Source: Caballeronia sp. SL2Y3 (GTDB taxonomy: Bacteria > Pseudomonadota > Gammaproteobacteria > Burkholderiales > Burkholderiaceae). Taken from it: a stretch of 64,000 bases of DNA. The stretch lies in NCBI RefSeq assembly GCF_022879575.1, contig NZ_CP084260.1, positions 1,674,001-1,738,000 of the forward strand, read 5' to 3'. Numbering within the stretch: the stretch's first letter is position 1; the number at the start of each line of letters is the position of its first letter. The notes beneath the pieces were generated by a model. That model was not told the DNA's origin. It did no database searches and saw only the letters and a list, made by a program, of their open reading frames with translations. This document shows, piece by piece, positions 1 through 8,962 of this stretch. Made by a program: the position numbers and the translations under genes.

Positions 1-4
1 GCCT

Positions 5-484
5 TTATTGACGGGCGATGGTGTTCGTGCGGCGGATCTTCGCCTGCAGCTGGATCACGCCGTAGACCAGCGCCTCGGCCGTCGGAGGGCAGCCCGGGAC
101 ATAGACGTCGACCGGAACGATACGGTCGCAGCCGCGCACGACGGAGTACGAATAGTGGTAGTAGCCACCACCATTCGCGCACGAACCCATGGAAATGACC
201 CAGCGCGGCTCGGCCATCTGGTCGTACACCTTACGAAGCGCGGGCGCCATCTTGTTGCACAGCGTGCCGGCGACGATCATCACGTCGGACTGGCGCGGGC
301 TCGGACGGAACACCACGCCGAAGCGGTCCAGGTCGTAACGGGCGGCGCCCGCATGCATCATCTCGACCGCACAGCACGCGAGACCGAACGTCATCGGCCA
401 CAGGGAGCCGGTGCGCGTCCAGTTGATCAGCTTGTCAGCCGTGGTGGTGACAAAGCCTTCCTTCAAGACCCCTTCGATACTCAT
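5..484 (-). CDS. nuoB: NADH-quinone oxidoreductase subunit B
   Basis: Subunit B of respiratory complex I, a peripheral-arm protein that carries iron-sulfur cluster N2 and passes electrons to quinone. The 159-residue product has the expected tandem Cys pair (C37, C38) plus C102 (GSCANGG) and C132 (VPGCPP), the four N2 ligands. I chose the ATG at 484 ([10 protein letters not shown]) over an upstream in-frame start because family members begin there. It follows nuoA by 61 bases on the same strand, and the rest of the nuo operon should continue past the left edge. Length is normal and the gene is complete. Confidence 0.97.
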
Positions 485-545
485 TTGATTTCCACTCCAG
501 ATGAGCAGCCAGCCAAAGCCGCCCATGAATCCGGTGATCTACCCG

Positions 546-905
546 TCATTCCCAGTCGAGACCGCCCTTTCTCCAGATGTAGGCGAAGCCGAGCAGGAAT
601 TCGAGCAGAAAGATCATCATGGCCATGAAGCCGGGCCAGCCGATGTCGCGCAGGGCCACGCCCCACGGAAACAGGAACGCCGTCTCAAGGTCGAAGATGA
701 TGAAAAGAATTGCGACGAGATAGTAGCGCACATCGAACTTCATACGCGCGTCTTCGAATGCTTCGAAGCCGCATTCGTACGGGGCATTCTTTTCGGTGTC
801 GGGCTTGTTGGGACCGAGAATCTTGCCGATGCTGACCAGCGCTATACCTAAACCAAGGCCCACCACAAGAAACAAGAAGACGGGGTAATAGGGTGCGAGG
901 TTCAA
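546..905 (-). CDS. nuoA: NADH-quinone oxidoreductase subunit A
   Basis: Small membrane subunit of complex I, 119 residues. Three hydrophobic segments are visible (about residues 8-28, 63-83 and 88-108), with the conserved ECGFEAF motif in the loop between the first two. It is the first nuo gene and is transcribed leftward into nuoB. The only strong promoter I see upstream lies ahead of tRNA-Leu, so nuoA may be expressed by read-through from the tRNA unit or from a weaker promoter in the 174-base gap, which contains two inverted repeats. Confidence 0.97.
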   Translation of the reverse strand: MNLAPYYPVFLFLVVGLGLGIALVSIGKILGPNKPDTEKNAPYECGFEAFEDARMKFDVRYYLVAILFIIFDLETAFLFPWGVALRDIGWPGFMAMMIFLLEFLLGFAYIWRKGGLDWE

Positions 906-996
906 GGCTTTCCTCTGATCGGTAGTTTCGGTCAGTGATGATTGAGATGCTTGCCGGGACAGACCACCCGGCGACGGGATTCACTTGGGACCGCTC

Positions 997-1015
997 ACGA
1001 TATCAACGATATCGT
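997..1015. repeat. perfect 8-bp palindrome upstream of nuoA
   Basis: ACGATATC-AAC-GATATCGT is a perfect 8+3+8 inverted repeat about 90 bases upstream of the nuoA start. Its short spacer and symmetry look like a dimeric regulator site rather than a terminator. I do not recognise the binding protein. Confidence 0.5.
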
Positions 1016-1035
1016 AAGGGTACTCCAGAAGTGAC

Positions 1036-1069
1036 AATGCCAGCCGAAGCGATGCATGCGGCTGGCATT
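1036..1069 (-). terminator. hairpin after tRNA-Leu, no U-run
   Basis: A perfect 11-bp stem (1036-1046 with 1059-1069, 12-base loop) lies just downstream of the tRNA-Leu 3' end in the direction of transcription. No T-run follows, so it could be a weak terminator, a 3'-end protecting hairpin, or an element in a tRNA-nuo read-through transcript. Confidence 0.45.
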
Positions 1070-1079
1070 GGATAACTTT

Positions 1080-1164
1080 TGGTGCCGACGGCGAGACTCG
1101 AACTCGCACAGCTTTCGCCACTACCCCCTCAAGATAGCGTGTCTACCAATTTCACCACGTCGGC
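1080..1164 (-). tRNA. tRNA-Leu(GAG)
   Basis: An 85-nt class II tRNA with encoded CCA. Acceptor stem GCCGACG/CGTCGGC, anticodon stem CTATC/GGTAG around loop TTGAGGG (anticodon GAG), a variable arm, and T-stem GCGAG/CTCGC around TTCGAGT all form. It reads CUC and CUU leucine codons. It lies between secG and nuoA, the same strand as both. Confidence 0.97.
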
Positions 1165-1224
1165 ACTGTACTGCAATCCGGGAAAACAAACTTCTTAATT
1201 GCCGCGAATCGCTTCAAGACTTGA

Positions 1225-1253
1225 ATTATAACTAGGTCCCACGAATTGTTCAA
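1225..1253 (-). promoter_or_regulatory. sigma70-type promoter for tRNA-Leu
   Basis: On the minus strand, a -35 TTGAAC (1248-1253), a 17-bp spacer and a perfect -10 TATAAT (1225-1230) point toward tRNA-Leu. The expected start is about 55 bases upstream of the mature tRNA. It is the strongest promoter visible ahead of nuoA. Confidence 0.75.
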
Positions 1254-1291
1254 CGCACAAAACACGAATTTCGCGAAAATTTGTTTTGGCG

Positions 1292-1678
1292 TTATTTCGG
1301 CACGTCCGCGCCGGGTGCAGAAGTGGCAGCAGCGGCCGACGCGGGCGCGCTCACCGGAGCCGAAGCGCTCTTTCCTGCCGCAGCAGGCGAAGAAGCAGAC
1401 GTCGGACCTGCGCCGAGAACGCCTGCCGAAGTCTGCGGCTTGTAGCTTCCGAGGTACGTGAGCGCGAGCGTCGTGACGAAGAAGATCGCGGCGAGCACAG
1501 CGGTGGTACGCGAAAGAAAGTTCGCCGAGCCGGTCGCGCCGAACAAACTGCCCGACGCGCCGCTGCCGAACGCCGCGCCCATGTCGGCGCCCTTTCCGTG
1601 CTGTAGCAGCACGAGCCCGATCACGCCAAGCGCCGACAGCAACTGGACGACGATAATCAATGTCTTCAAATACAGCAT
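1292..1678 (-). CDS. secG: preprotein translocase subunit SecG
   Basis: Auxiliary inner-membrane subunit of SecYEG, 128 residues. Two hydrophobic helices are visible (about 2-22 and 52-76), flanking a Gly-rich cytoplasmic loop with the typical LLQHGKGADMG and FGSGASGSLFG motifs. The C-terminal 45 residues are an Ala/Ser/Pro-rich tail, longer than in E. coli SecG but usual for Burkholderiaceae. It follows tpiA on the same strand after an 81-base gap, so a tpiA-secG unit is likely. Confidence 0.95.
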   Translation of the reverse strand: MLYLKTLIIVVQLLSALGVIGLVLLQHGKGADMGAAFGSGASGSLFGATGSANFLSRTTAVLAAIFFVTTLALTYLGSYKPQTSAGVLGAGPTSASSPAAAGKSASAPVSAPASAAAATSAPGADVPK

Positions 1679-1759
1679 TTCAACTCACCTGGATCTTGAT
1701 GTTTCCGCGACACTCACGTGTCGCGACATGCTCTTTCGACTGCTTTCGCCACGAACCGC

Positions 1760-2533
1760 TTATTGCAACACGGTTCGCGCTGCCTCGCAGATCGCAAGAA
1801 AATCTTTCGACTTCAGCGACGCGCCGCCAATCAGCCCGCCGTCGATGTCTTGTTGCCCGAACAATTCCTGCGCGTTCTCGGGTTTGACGCTGCCGCCATA
1901 GAGCAGCGGCACTTCGGCTGCGGCGGCACCCTTCTCGGCCAGCTTCTTGCGCAGGAACGCGTGAGCGCGCTGCGCCTGGTCGGCCGTCGCGCTCTTGCCG
2001 GTGCCGATCGCCCAGACCGGCTCGTACGCGACGACAATGCGCGCCGCCTGCTCCTCGTCCAGCATCAGAAGCACCGCATCTAGTTGAGCGCCGATGACCT
2101 GCTCCGTCGCTTCGCGCTCGCGTTCGCCGAGCGTTTCGCCGACACAGACGATGGGCGTCAGTCCCGCCTCGAGCGCGCGGCGCGCCTTGGCTCCGACCAG
2201 TTCCGGCGTTTCTTGGTGATACGCGCGACGCTCCGAATGCCCGACGATCGCGTAGGTCGCGCCGAAGTCGAGCGTCATCTCGGCCGCGACTTCGCCTGTG
2301 TACGCGCCCTGCGCATGCGCCGACACGTCCTGCACGCCCCAGCGCACCACCGAGCCGTCCAGCAGCGCCTGCGCCTGCGCGAGATACGGATACGGCACAC
2401 ACACGCCGACGTCCACGCCGTTGCGCAGAGCCGATGCCCCCGACGCCACCTCGGTCAGCAGAACCGCGTTTTCCTGCATGCGGCCGTGCATCTTCCAGTT
2501 GCCGACCACCAGTTTCGCTCGTTGTCTCGACAT
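1760..2533 (-). CDS. tpiA: triosephosphate isomerase
   Basis: Interconverts dihydroxyacetone phosphate and glyceraldehyde 3-phosphate in cytosolic glycolysis and gluconeogenesis. The 257-residue TIM barrel keeps all catalytic residues: K14 in GNWKMH, H99 in IVGHSERR, E171 in [12 protein letters not shown], and the phosphate loop LYGGSVKP near 211-218. Length is normal. It leads the tpiA-secG pair. Confidence 0.97.
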   Translation of the reverse strand: MSRQRAKLVVGNWKMHGRMQENAVLLTEVASGASALRNGVDVGVCVPYPYLAQAQALLDGSVVRWGVQDVSAHAQGAYTGEVAAEMTLDFGATYAIVGHSERRAYHQETPELVGAKARRALEAGLTPIVCVGETLGEREREATEQVIGAQLDAVLLMLDEEQAARIVVAYEPVWAIGTGKSATADQAQRAHAFLRKKLAEKGAAAAEVPLLYGGSVKPENAQELFGQQDIDGGLIGGASLKSKDFLAICEAARTVLQ

Positions 2534-2704
2534 TGTCTCGTCACTCGGCGGCTTGCGACAGCCGCTTTAGTTATAGCGGCCGTGCTTTTCAATCAGCCGC
2601 CGCGTTATGGGAATGAACCGCTACAAACTGCGAACTGCTTGCAAAACAGGCGATTTTACTGTGTTACAGATAACTCGGTCAAACCGCCGATAACCGAGTC
2701 GCGT

Positions 2705-3736
2705 CTACTGCCCGCTTTGTTGCCCGTTCTCCGTCCAGTCGAGGACGATCTTGCCGACATGCGTGCTGCTTTCCATCAGCGCATGCGCGGCCGCCGCCTC
2801 GCTTGCCGGAAACACCTGGTGAATGACCGGTTTGATGCGCCCTGCCTCGATTTCCGGCCATACGCGTTCCTTCAGCTTCGCGGCGATCTTCGCCTTGAAC
2901 GCGACGGGACGCGGACGCAGCGTCGAGCCGGTGATGACGAGCCGGCGGCGCAGAATGTCGTTGAGGTTGATTTCCGCCTTCGCGCCGCCCAGGAGCGCGA
3001 TCACGCAGATGCGCCCGCCATCAGCGAGGGCCTTCAGCTCGCGCGGCAGGTAGTCGCCCGCGACCATGTCGAGAATCACGTCGACGCCACGATCGTTCGT
3101 GAGCGACCTCACCACTTCGACGAAATCCTCCGTCTTGTAGTTGATCGCCCGCTCGGCGCCGAGCGTCTCGCACGCGCGGCACTTTTCGTCGCTGCCCGCG
3201 GTCGCGAACACCCGAAAGCCGAGCGCGCGCGCAATCTGGATGGCCGTGACGCCGATGCCGCTCGAACCGCCTTGCACGAGCAGCGTCTCTTCGTCGCCGT
3301 TTTCGCCCGAGCCGAGATGCGCGCGCTCGAAGACGTTGCTCCATACCGTGAAGAACGTTTCCGGCAGCGATGCCGCTTCGATATCGGACAAACCGGCCGG
3401 CACCGGCAGGCATTGCTCCAGCGGCGCCACCGCATACTCGGCATAGCCGCCGCCCGCGAGCAGCGCGCACACGCGATCGCCTTTCTTGAGACCGAACGGG
3501 TTGTGCTTCGAATCGAGGTCGCCGTCGACGATTTCGCCCGCCACTTCCAGTCCCGGCAGGTCGGACGCGCCCGGCGGCGGCGCATAGGCGCCCTTGCGCT
3601 GAAAGACGTCCGGCCGGTTCACGCCGGAAGCCGCCACCTTGATGAGCACCTCGCACTTGCCGGCTTCGGGCATCGGGCGCTCGCCCAGCTTGAGAACTTC
3701 GGGTGCGCCAAACTCGGTGATTTCGACGGCCTTCAT
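2705..3736 (-). CDS. NAD(P)H:quinone oxidoreductase, MDR family
   Basis: A 343-residue zinc-independent medium-chain dehydrogenase of the quinone oxidoreductase/PIG3 type, expected to reduce quinones with NADPH. It has the N-terminal GroES-like fold (MKAVEITEFG) and a Rossmann region with GGSSGIGVTAIQIA. The structural-zinc cysteine cluster of alcohol dehydrogenases is absent. I chose the ATG at 3736 because AGGGGA lies just before it; an in-frame ATG 7 codons upstream is possible. The substrate is not predictable. Confidence 0.88.
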   Translation of the reverse strand: MKAVEITEFGAPEVLKLGERPMPEAGKCEVLIKVAASGVNRPDVFQRKGAYAPPPGASDLPGLEVAGEIVDGDLDSKHNPFGLKKGDRVCALLAGGGYAEYAVAPLEQCLPVPAGLSDIEAASLPETFFTVWSNVFERAHLGSGENGDEETLLVQGGSSGIGVTAIQIARALGFRVFATAGSDEKCRACETLGAERAINYKTEDFVEVVRSLTNDRGVDVILDMVAGDYLPRELKALADGGRICVIALLGGAKAEINLNDILRRRLVITGSTLRPRPVAFKAKIAAKLKERVWPEIEAGRIKPVIHQVFPASEAAAAHALMESSTHVGKIVLDWTENGQQSGQ

Positions 3737-3905
3737 AGCATTCCCCTGGATGGGCATGGCGGGATGGATCGATTCGAACGGCTCGAACCGGATGGCGCTG
3801 TGCACGCGCCGAGCAATTCACGCTCCACAGTGCCATCGGGTCCGGCGACGCATCGGACAATGCATAGTCCTGCATCGTCCCGCATCGTCCAATTGACGCC
3901 ATACA

Positions 3906-3939
3906 AGAAAACGGCCGGCTCGCGGATGCGGCCGGCCGT
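3906..3939 (-). terminator. intrinsic terminator of pnp
   Basis: Minus-strand stem ACGGCCGGC/GCCGGCCGT (3911-3919 with 3931-3939) is followed by TTTTCTTGT, 16 bases past the pnp stop codon. Confidence 0.8.
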
Positions 3940-3954
3940 CTACACATTACCGCA

Positions 3955-6093
3955 TTACTGCTGCGGCTGCGTCGGTTCGGTTTGTTGCGCGGCTTCGTGC
4001 AAGAGCGCCTTGGCCGACAAACGCACGCGGCCCTTCTCGTCCGTCTGGATGACCTTGACCTTCACGACCTGGCCTTCCTTCAGGTAATCGTTGATGTCCT
4101 TCACGCGCTCGTTGACGATCTCCGAGATGTGCAGCAGACCGTCCTTGCCCGGCAGGATATTCACGATCGCGCCGAAATCGAGCAGCTTGAGCACCGGACC
4201 TTCGTACACCTGGCCCACTTCCACTTCCGCCGTGATGTTCTCGATGCGCTTCTTCGCCTCGGCCATGCCTTCGGCGCTCGTGCTCGCGATGGTCACGACG
4301 CCGTCGTCCGAAATGTCGATGGTCGTGTTCGTCTCTTCGGTCAGCGCGCGGATCACCGAACCGCCCTTGCCGATCACGTCGCGGATCTTCTCCGGATTGA
4401 TCTTCAGCGTGATCATGCGCGGCGCGAATTCCGACAGTTCCGTGTTCGTGCCCGGCACCGCCGAGGTCATCTTGCCGAGGATGTGCATGCGGCCTTCCTT
4501 CGCCTGCGCGAGCGCGACCTGCATGATTTCCTTCGTGATGCCCTGGATCTTGATGTCCATCTGCAGCGCGGTCACGCCTTGCGCGGTGCCGGCCACCTTG
4601 AAGTCCATGTCGCCCAGGTGATCCTCGTCGCCGAGAATGTCGGTCAGAACCGCGAATTTGTTGCCTTCGAGGATCAGGCCCATCGCGATGCCGGCGACGT
4701 GCGCCTTCATCGGCACGCCGGCGTCCATCAGCGCGAGACAGCCGCCGCAGACCGAAGCCATCGACGACGAACCGTTCGATTCCGTGATTTCCGACACGAC
4801 GCGGATCGAGTAGCCGAATTCGTCGGCGCTCGGCAGGCACGCGACGAGCGCGCGCTTGGCAAGGCGCCCGTGGCCGATTTCGCGGCGCTTCGGCGAACCG
4901 ACGCGGCCGGTTTCGCCCGTGGCGAACGGCGGCATGTTGTAGTGGAGCATGAAGCGCTCGCGGTATTCGCCTTCGAGCGCGTCGATGTTCTGTTCGTCGC
5001 CCTTCGTGCCGAGCGTCGCGATCACGAGCGCCTGCGTCTCGCCGCGCGTGAAGAGCGCCGAGCCGTGCGTACGCGGCAACACGCCCGTGCGGATTTCGAT
5101 CGGGCGCACCGTGCGCGTGTCGCGGCCGTCGATACGCGGCTCGCCGTTCAGGATCTGCGAGCGGACGATCTTCGCTTCAATGTCGAACAGGACGTTGCCG
5201 ACGGTGGCCGCATCCGCAGCTGCCGTTCCCGATGCCGCCGCTTCCTCGGCGAGCTTCGCCGACGTCGCTGCATAGACTTCCTTCAGCTTCGTCGAGCGCG
5301 CCTGCTTGTTGCGCAACTGATACGCAGCTTCGAGTTCCGGCTTCGCGATTTCGGTGACGCGCGCGATCAGCGCCTCGTTCTTCGGCGCCGGCTGCCAGTC
5401 CCACTCGGGCCTGCCGCCGTCACGGACCAGTTCGTGGATCGCGTCGATTGCGGCTTGCATCTGCTCGTGGCCGAACACGACCGCGCCGAGCATCACTTCT
5501 TCCGAAAGCTGCTGCGCCTCGGATTCCACCATCAGCACCGCGCGCTCCGTACCCGCGACGACCAGATCGAGCGCCGATTCCTTCATCTGCGCGCGCGTCG
5601 GATTCAGCACGTACTCGTTGTTGATGTAGGCGACGCGCGCCGCGCCGACCGGGCCGTTGAACGGCAGACCGGACACCGCGAGCGCAGCGGACGCGCCGAT
5701 CAGCGCGGGGATATCGGCCGGGATTTCCGGATTCAGCGACAGGACGTGAATCACGACCTGCACTTCGTTATAGAAGCCTTCCGGGAAAAGCGGGCGCAGC
5801 GGACGGTCGATCAGGCGCGAGATGAGCGTCTCGCCTTCCGACGGACGGCCTTCGCGACGGAAGAAGCCGCCCGGAATCTTGCCGGCGGCGTAGGTCTTTT
5901 CCAGATAGTCGACGGTCAGCGGGAAGAAATCCTGGCCCGGCTTCGCCGTCTTCGCGCCGACGACGGTCGCGAGCACCACGGTGTCTTCGACATCGACGAT
6001 CACCGCGCCGCTTGCCTGACGCGCGATTTCACCCGTTTCCAGGCGGACGTTGTGTTGCCCCCACTTGAACTCTTTAACGATCTTATTAAACAT
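3955..6093 (-). CDS. pnp: polyribonucleotide nucleotidyltransferase (PNPase)
   Basis: 3'-5' phosphorolytic exoribonuclease of the RNA degradosome, 712 residues. Two RNase PH domains (about 1-220 and 310-545, the second with the conserved [20 protein letters not shown] region split here), a KH domain near 555-615 (IGKGGSVIR) and an S1 domain near 620-690 are in the usual order. The start at 6093 (MFNKIVKEF) has a strong AAGGAG. It lies downstream of rpsO with an intrinsic terminator between them, as in E. coli, and its long leader folds into two hairpins (separate entry). Confidence 0.97.
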   Translation of the reverse strand: MFNKIVKEFKWGQHNVRLETGEIARQASGAVIVDVEDTVVLATVVGAKTAKPGQDFFPLTVDYLEKTYAAGKIPGGFFRREGRPSEGETLISRLIDRPLRPLFPEGFYNEVQVVIHVLSLNPEIPADIPALIGASAALAVSGLPFNGPVGAARVAYINNEYVLNPTRAQMKESALDLVVAGTERAVLMVESEAQQLSEEVMLGAVVFGHEQMQAAIDAIHELVRDGGRPEWDWQPAPKNEALIARVTEIAKPELEAAYQLRNKQARSTKLKEVYAATSAKLAEEAAASGTAAADAATVGNVLFDIEAKIVRSQILNGEPRIDGRDTRTVRPIEIRTGVLPRTHGSALFTRGETQALVIATLGTKGDEQNIDALEGEYRERFMLHYNMPPFATGETGRVGSPKRREIGHGRLAKRALVACLPSADEFGYSIRVVSEITESNGSSSMASVCGGCLALMDAGVPMKAHVAGIAMGLILEGNKFAVLTDILGDEDHLGDMDFKVAGTAQGVTALQMDIKIQGITKEIMQVALAQAKEGRMHILGKMTSAVPGTNTELSEFAPRMITLKINPEKIRDVIGKGGSVIRALTEETNTTIDISDDGVVTIASTSAEGMAEAKKRIENITAEVEVGQVYEGPVLKLLDFGAIVNILPGKDGLLHISEIVNERVKDINDYLKEGQVVKVKVIQTDEKGRVRLSAKALLHEAAQQTEPTQPQQ

Positions 6094-6364
6094 TGCGACT
6101 CCTTCTATGTTGCGCCGCGCCTTCGGTCGAGCGCGTGAGCTGTCTCTGCGGCGCTGGGCGGGACGGTCCCGGGCCGCGCGTGAGAGGTGTGTTATGCCAT
6201 TCCAGGGCGGCGCGCGAACGGGCCGCGGGGCCGCGCTGGAATGACACAAAGCTCTGCCGCGAGGCTGGACCGAGTGTCGGGTAAAGCGATGACTGCCGAG
6301 AACGACTAACTACGAAGTGCCGGCCGATGAAACCGATCCGGCACCACTTCGCGAGCGGATCGCG
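6094..6364 (-). promoter_or_regulatory. structured pnp 5' leader
   Basis: The 270 bases between the rpsO terminator and pnp hold no gene. Two hairpins are visible on the minus strand. One spans 6315-6350 (GTGCCGG/CCGGCAC core). The longer one spans about 6189-6247 (8-bp CATTCCAG/CTGGAATG, outer GTGT/ACAC and an inner GC-rich stem). In E. coli a comparable leader is cut by RNase III and then used by PNPase to repress itself. A similar role here is inference. Confidence 0.5.
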
Positions 6365-6404
6365 CAAAAACAAAATGCCTGCATCAGCGAACTGACACAG
6401 GCAC
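6365..6404 (-). terminator. rpsO intrinsic terminator
   Basis: A 13-bp stem (6375-6387 with 6392-6404, allowing three G-U pairs) closes on a UUCG tetraloop and is followed on the minus strand by TTTTGTTTTTG. It separates rpsO from pnp, matching the attenuating t1 terminator position known in E. coli. Confidence 0.88.
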
Positions 6405-6444
6405 TTCGTTAGAACACTGGCCGCGAAGCCACGCCAGAGGCCAA

Positions 6445-6714
6445 TTACTTGCGCAGACCCAGCTTTTCGATCAGCGAGCGGTAACGATCCGCATCCTTGC
6501 CCTTCAGGTAGTCGAGCAGCTTGCGACGACGGCTGACCATGCGCAGCAGACCGCGGCGGCTGTGGTGATCCTTCGTGTGGGCCTTGAAGTGGATGGTCAG
6601 TTCGTTGATGCGGCTCGTGAGCAGTGCGACTTGCACTTCGGGGGAGCCGGTATCGTTGGCGCCGCGCGCGTATTCAGCGACGACGTCGGACTTCTTGATT
6701 TCTGCTACGGACAT
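6445..6714 (-). CDS. rpsO: 30S ribosomal protein S15
   Basis: Primary 16S rRNA-binding protein of the small-subunit platform. The 89-residue length is exactly that of the family. Conserved blocks are visible: [14 protein letters not shown] near 23-36, [16 protein letters not shown] near 42-57, and RRRKLLDYL near 62-70. I chose the start at 6714 (MSVAEIKK) because S15 proteins begin there and an AAGGAAAAG element precedes it. Confidence 0.98.
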   Translation of the reverse strand: MSVAEIKKSDVVAEYARGANDTGSPEVQVALLTSRINELTIHFKAHTKDHHSRRGLLRMVSRRRKLLDYLKGKDADRYRSLIEKLGLRK

Positions 6715-6878
6715 TTGCTTTTCCTTTGATACAGACAGGCGGTCACGGAAGAAAGGCCGTGCCGTGGATTGCGTCGACAGGCCCAACTCGACAACTCGAC
6801 GAGTCGGACCCAATTTCACTTCGTTCCCGGCATTGCGCGCGCCTTGCAGGCACACATCCAGCCAAAAACGAAGCGCAG

Positions 6879-6887
6879 AGTATAGCA
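6879..6887 (-). promoter_or_regulatory. extended -10 promoter for rpsO
   Basis: Minus-strand TGC-TATACT forms an extended -10 about 165 bases upstream of the rpsO start. No good -35 is found 17 bp upstream, which fits the extended -10 class. Confidence 0.45.
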
Positions 6888-6921
6888 CACCGCGCTTTCC
6901 CGAGCGGACGGCTCCATGCGC

Positions 6922-8217
6922 TCAACGCGACGGGCGCGTCATTTTGCACGTGGTCGGGGGCGCGGTGTCGGCGGCGGGCACCGATAGCAGCGTGCGGAAG
7001 CCGTAGCCGGAACCTTCGTTGTCGAAGCGCACGCCCGGCGTCCCGGCCTTGTCCATCTCCATCACGTAGAGCGGCTGTATCAGTTGATGATCCGACGCGC
7101 GCATGGTCGATGGATGGAAGCCGGCGCCATCGAACTGCATGCCTTCGAGCGCGCGCGCCACGGCGAGCGGGTCCGCGCTGCCGGCGCGCGTCATGGCGGT
7201 GGCGAGCATGTCGATCATGAGCGGCATGCGCAGCACGAGGTAATCGTCGGAGGCGGCGGGAAAACGGGCGCGGAACGCGCGGTAATACGCGTCGGAGGCC
7301 GCGCCGCCCGCGTTCGGATGCCAGTCTGCGACCGCGATGACGCGCTTCACGCCGGCATCGCCGAGCGCGGCGGGCGCGCCCAGACTGTTGCCGTAGAACG
7401 TGTAGAACTTCGTGCCGAGCCCCTGCTCCCGCGCCGCCTTCACGAGCAGCGTCAGGTCGTTGCCCCAGTTCCCGGTGATGACGGCATCCGCGCCGCTCGT
7501 GCGAATCTTCGCGATATACGGCGCGAAGTCCTTCACGCGCCCGACCGGATGAAACTCGTCGCCCGTAATCGCAATGTCGGGCCGCTTTTCATGCAACGCG
7601 CGCCGCGCCTCGCGGCTCACGTCGTGGCCGAAGCTGTAGTCCTGATTCAGCAGATAGACCTTCTTCACGGCGCGATCGCCTTGCAGCGCGTCTGCGAGCG
7701 CGTCCATGCGCATGCCGGCGTGCGCGTCGAAACGGAAGTGCCAGAAGCTGCACGCGTCGTTGCTGAGCGCGGGATCGTCGGCGGAGTAATTCAGGAACAG
7801 GACGCGATGCTCCGGCTCGCGCTCGTTCTGCTTGTCGATGGCCGCGACCAGCGCCGCCGCCACCGCCGAACTGTTGCCCTGCATGACGAAGCCGATTTTC
7901 TCGTCGATGGCCGCGCGCAACTGCACGAGACTCGCCTCGCTGCTGCCCTTGCCGTCGAGCACGACGAGCTCGAGCGGATGCATGCCGTCCGCCAGCTTGA
8001 CGCCGCCTCGCGCATTCACCCGCTCGACGCCGAAGCGCAGATTGCGCTCGACCGCCGCGCCCGCGTTGGCAAATGGCCCGGACATGCCTTCGATCATCGC
8101 GAGCTTAATGGGCGCAAGATCGGCGGCGTTCGCCTTCGCTATGCACGTCAACGCGACACACGTCAACGCGATCCGCAGCCACCGCGCGCGCGACTTCATG
8201 AGACTGAGGCTTGCCAT
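6922..8217 (-). CDS. periplasmic binding protein, branched-chain amino acid type
   Basis: A 431-residue type 1 periplasmic binding protein of the Leu/Ile/Val receptor family. A Sec signal peptide ends near residue 31 (AKANA-AD), and the mature part opens with PIKLAMIEGMSGPFANAG. A LNQDYSFGHD segment near 194 is typical of the family. No permease or ATPase genes are nearby, so it is an orphan receptor that either feeds a transporter elsewhere or acts as a sensor. GGAAAGAG precedes the start. The ligand cannot be named. Confidence 0.85.
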   Translation of the reverse strand: MASLSLMKSRARWLRIALTCVALTCIAKANAADLAPIKLAMIEGMSGPFANAGAAVERNLRFGVERVNARGGVKLADGMHPLELVVLDGKGSSEASLVQLRAAIDEKIGFVMQGNSSAVAAALVAAIDKQNEREPEHRVLFLNYSADDPALSNDACSFWHFRFDAHAGMRMDALADALQGDRAVKKVYLLNQDYSFGHDVSREARRALHEKRPDIAITGDEFHPVGRVKDFAPYIAKIRTSGADAVITGNWGNDLTLLVKAAREQGLGTKFYTFYGNSLGAPAALGDAGVKRVIAVADWHPNAGGAASDAYYRAFRARFPAASDDYLVLRMPLMIDMLATAMTRAGSADPLAVARALEGMQFDGAGFHPSTMRASDHQLIQPLYVMEMDKAGTPGVRFDNEGSGYGFRTLLSVPAADTAPPTTCKMTRPSR

Positions 8218-8369
8218 CGCTCTTTCCGAAGATCAAAGCGCGGATCATAGGCTGCGGCGCGGGCGCGATGCAAGCCGGCGCGACGCATGGTTCTTGCGCC
8301 GCATGTCAAAATCGGGGAAAGCGAAGAAAAGCCCTCGCCATCGCGAGGAACCTGCACGTGGAGGCTTCA

Positions 8370-8885
8370 ATGCTGCACTCATTCAACCGTCTGCGCGGCG
8401 CGCTCGTCTGCGCCGGGACGGCGTTGCTGCTCGCGGGTTGCGCGCAGCCGTGGCAGAACTATCAGGCAGGCGCGGATGCCTCGACCATCGTCGCCCGCCT
8501 CGGCCCGCCGCGCGAAGTCTACGACCTGCCGAACGGCGGCAAGCGCCTGATGTGGCCGACGCAGCCGCTCGGCGAATTCACGACCGCCGCGGACATCGAC
8601 GCCTCGGGCAAGATCGTCAGCGTGCGTCAGGTGCTCGACGAGAACGAGTTCTACAAGGCGCAAATCGGCACGTGGACCAAGAAAGACGTGCTCGTGAACT
8701 TCGGCCGGCCGGTGGAAACGTCGTATTACCCGCTGATGAAGCGCGAAGTCTGGACGTATCGCTATATGGAAGCGAACTTCTGGTACTTGATGTACAGCTT
8801 CTATTTCGACGATGAGGGCGTCCTGCGCCTGATGCAGAAATCGCCCGATCCGCTGCACGATCCCGATCGGCGCAGTCTGTTCTGA
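8370..8885 (+). CDS. small outer-membrane-type lipoprotein
   Basis: A 171-residue protein with a clear lipoprotein signal: hydrophobic stretch then LLLAGC, with C24 as the lipidation site. The mature part shows two related halves (DASTIVARLGPPREVYDLPNG near 34-54 and VLVNFGRPVETSYYPL near 109-124), reminiscent of SmpA/OmlA-like folds. The start at 8370 has GGAGG seven bases upstream. It stands alone, convergent with leuA. Its function is unknown. Confidence 0.8.
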   Translation: MLHSFNRLRGALVCAGTALLLAGCAQPWQNYQAGADASTIVARLGPPREVYDLPNGGKRLMWPTQPLGEFTTAADIDASGKIVSVRQVLDENEFYKAQIGTWTKKDVLVNFGRPVETSYYPLMKREVWTYRYMEANFWYLMYSFYFDDEGVLRLMQKSPDPLHDPDRRSLF

Positions 8886-8900
8886 CAGGCGGCGCGCGGA

Positions 8901-8925
8901 AAAAAAGCCCTCCGAGGAGGGCTTC
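8901..8925 (-). terminator. intrinsic terminator of leuA
   Basis: Perfect stem AAGCCCTC/GAGGGCTT (8906-8925) with a 4-base loop is followed on the minus strand by a run of seven T. It lies between the convergent lipoprotein gene and leuA. Confidence 0.88.
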
Positions 8926-8962
8926 TGCGTTATTGCGACTCTGTGCGGATCAAAGCTGCCGA

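Noticed and set aside
2084..4087. A 667-codon open frame antisense to tpiA and the quinone reductase
   Set aside because: It runs across two genes and their intergenic gap, is Arg-rich, and has no recognisable motif.
3982..6138. A 718-codon open frame antisense to pnp
   Set aside because: It is the mirror of a G+C-rich coding sequence: Arg/Asp/His-rich composition, no domain and no ribosome site. pnp is unambiguous on the other strand.
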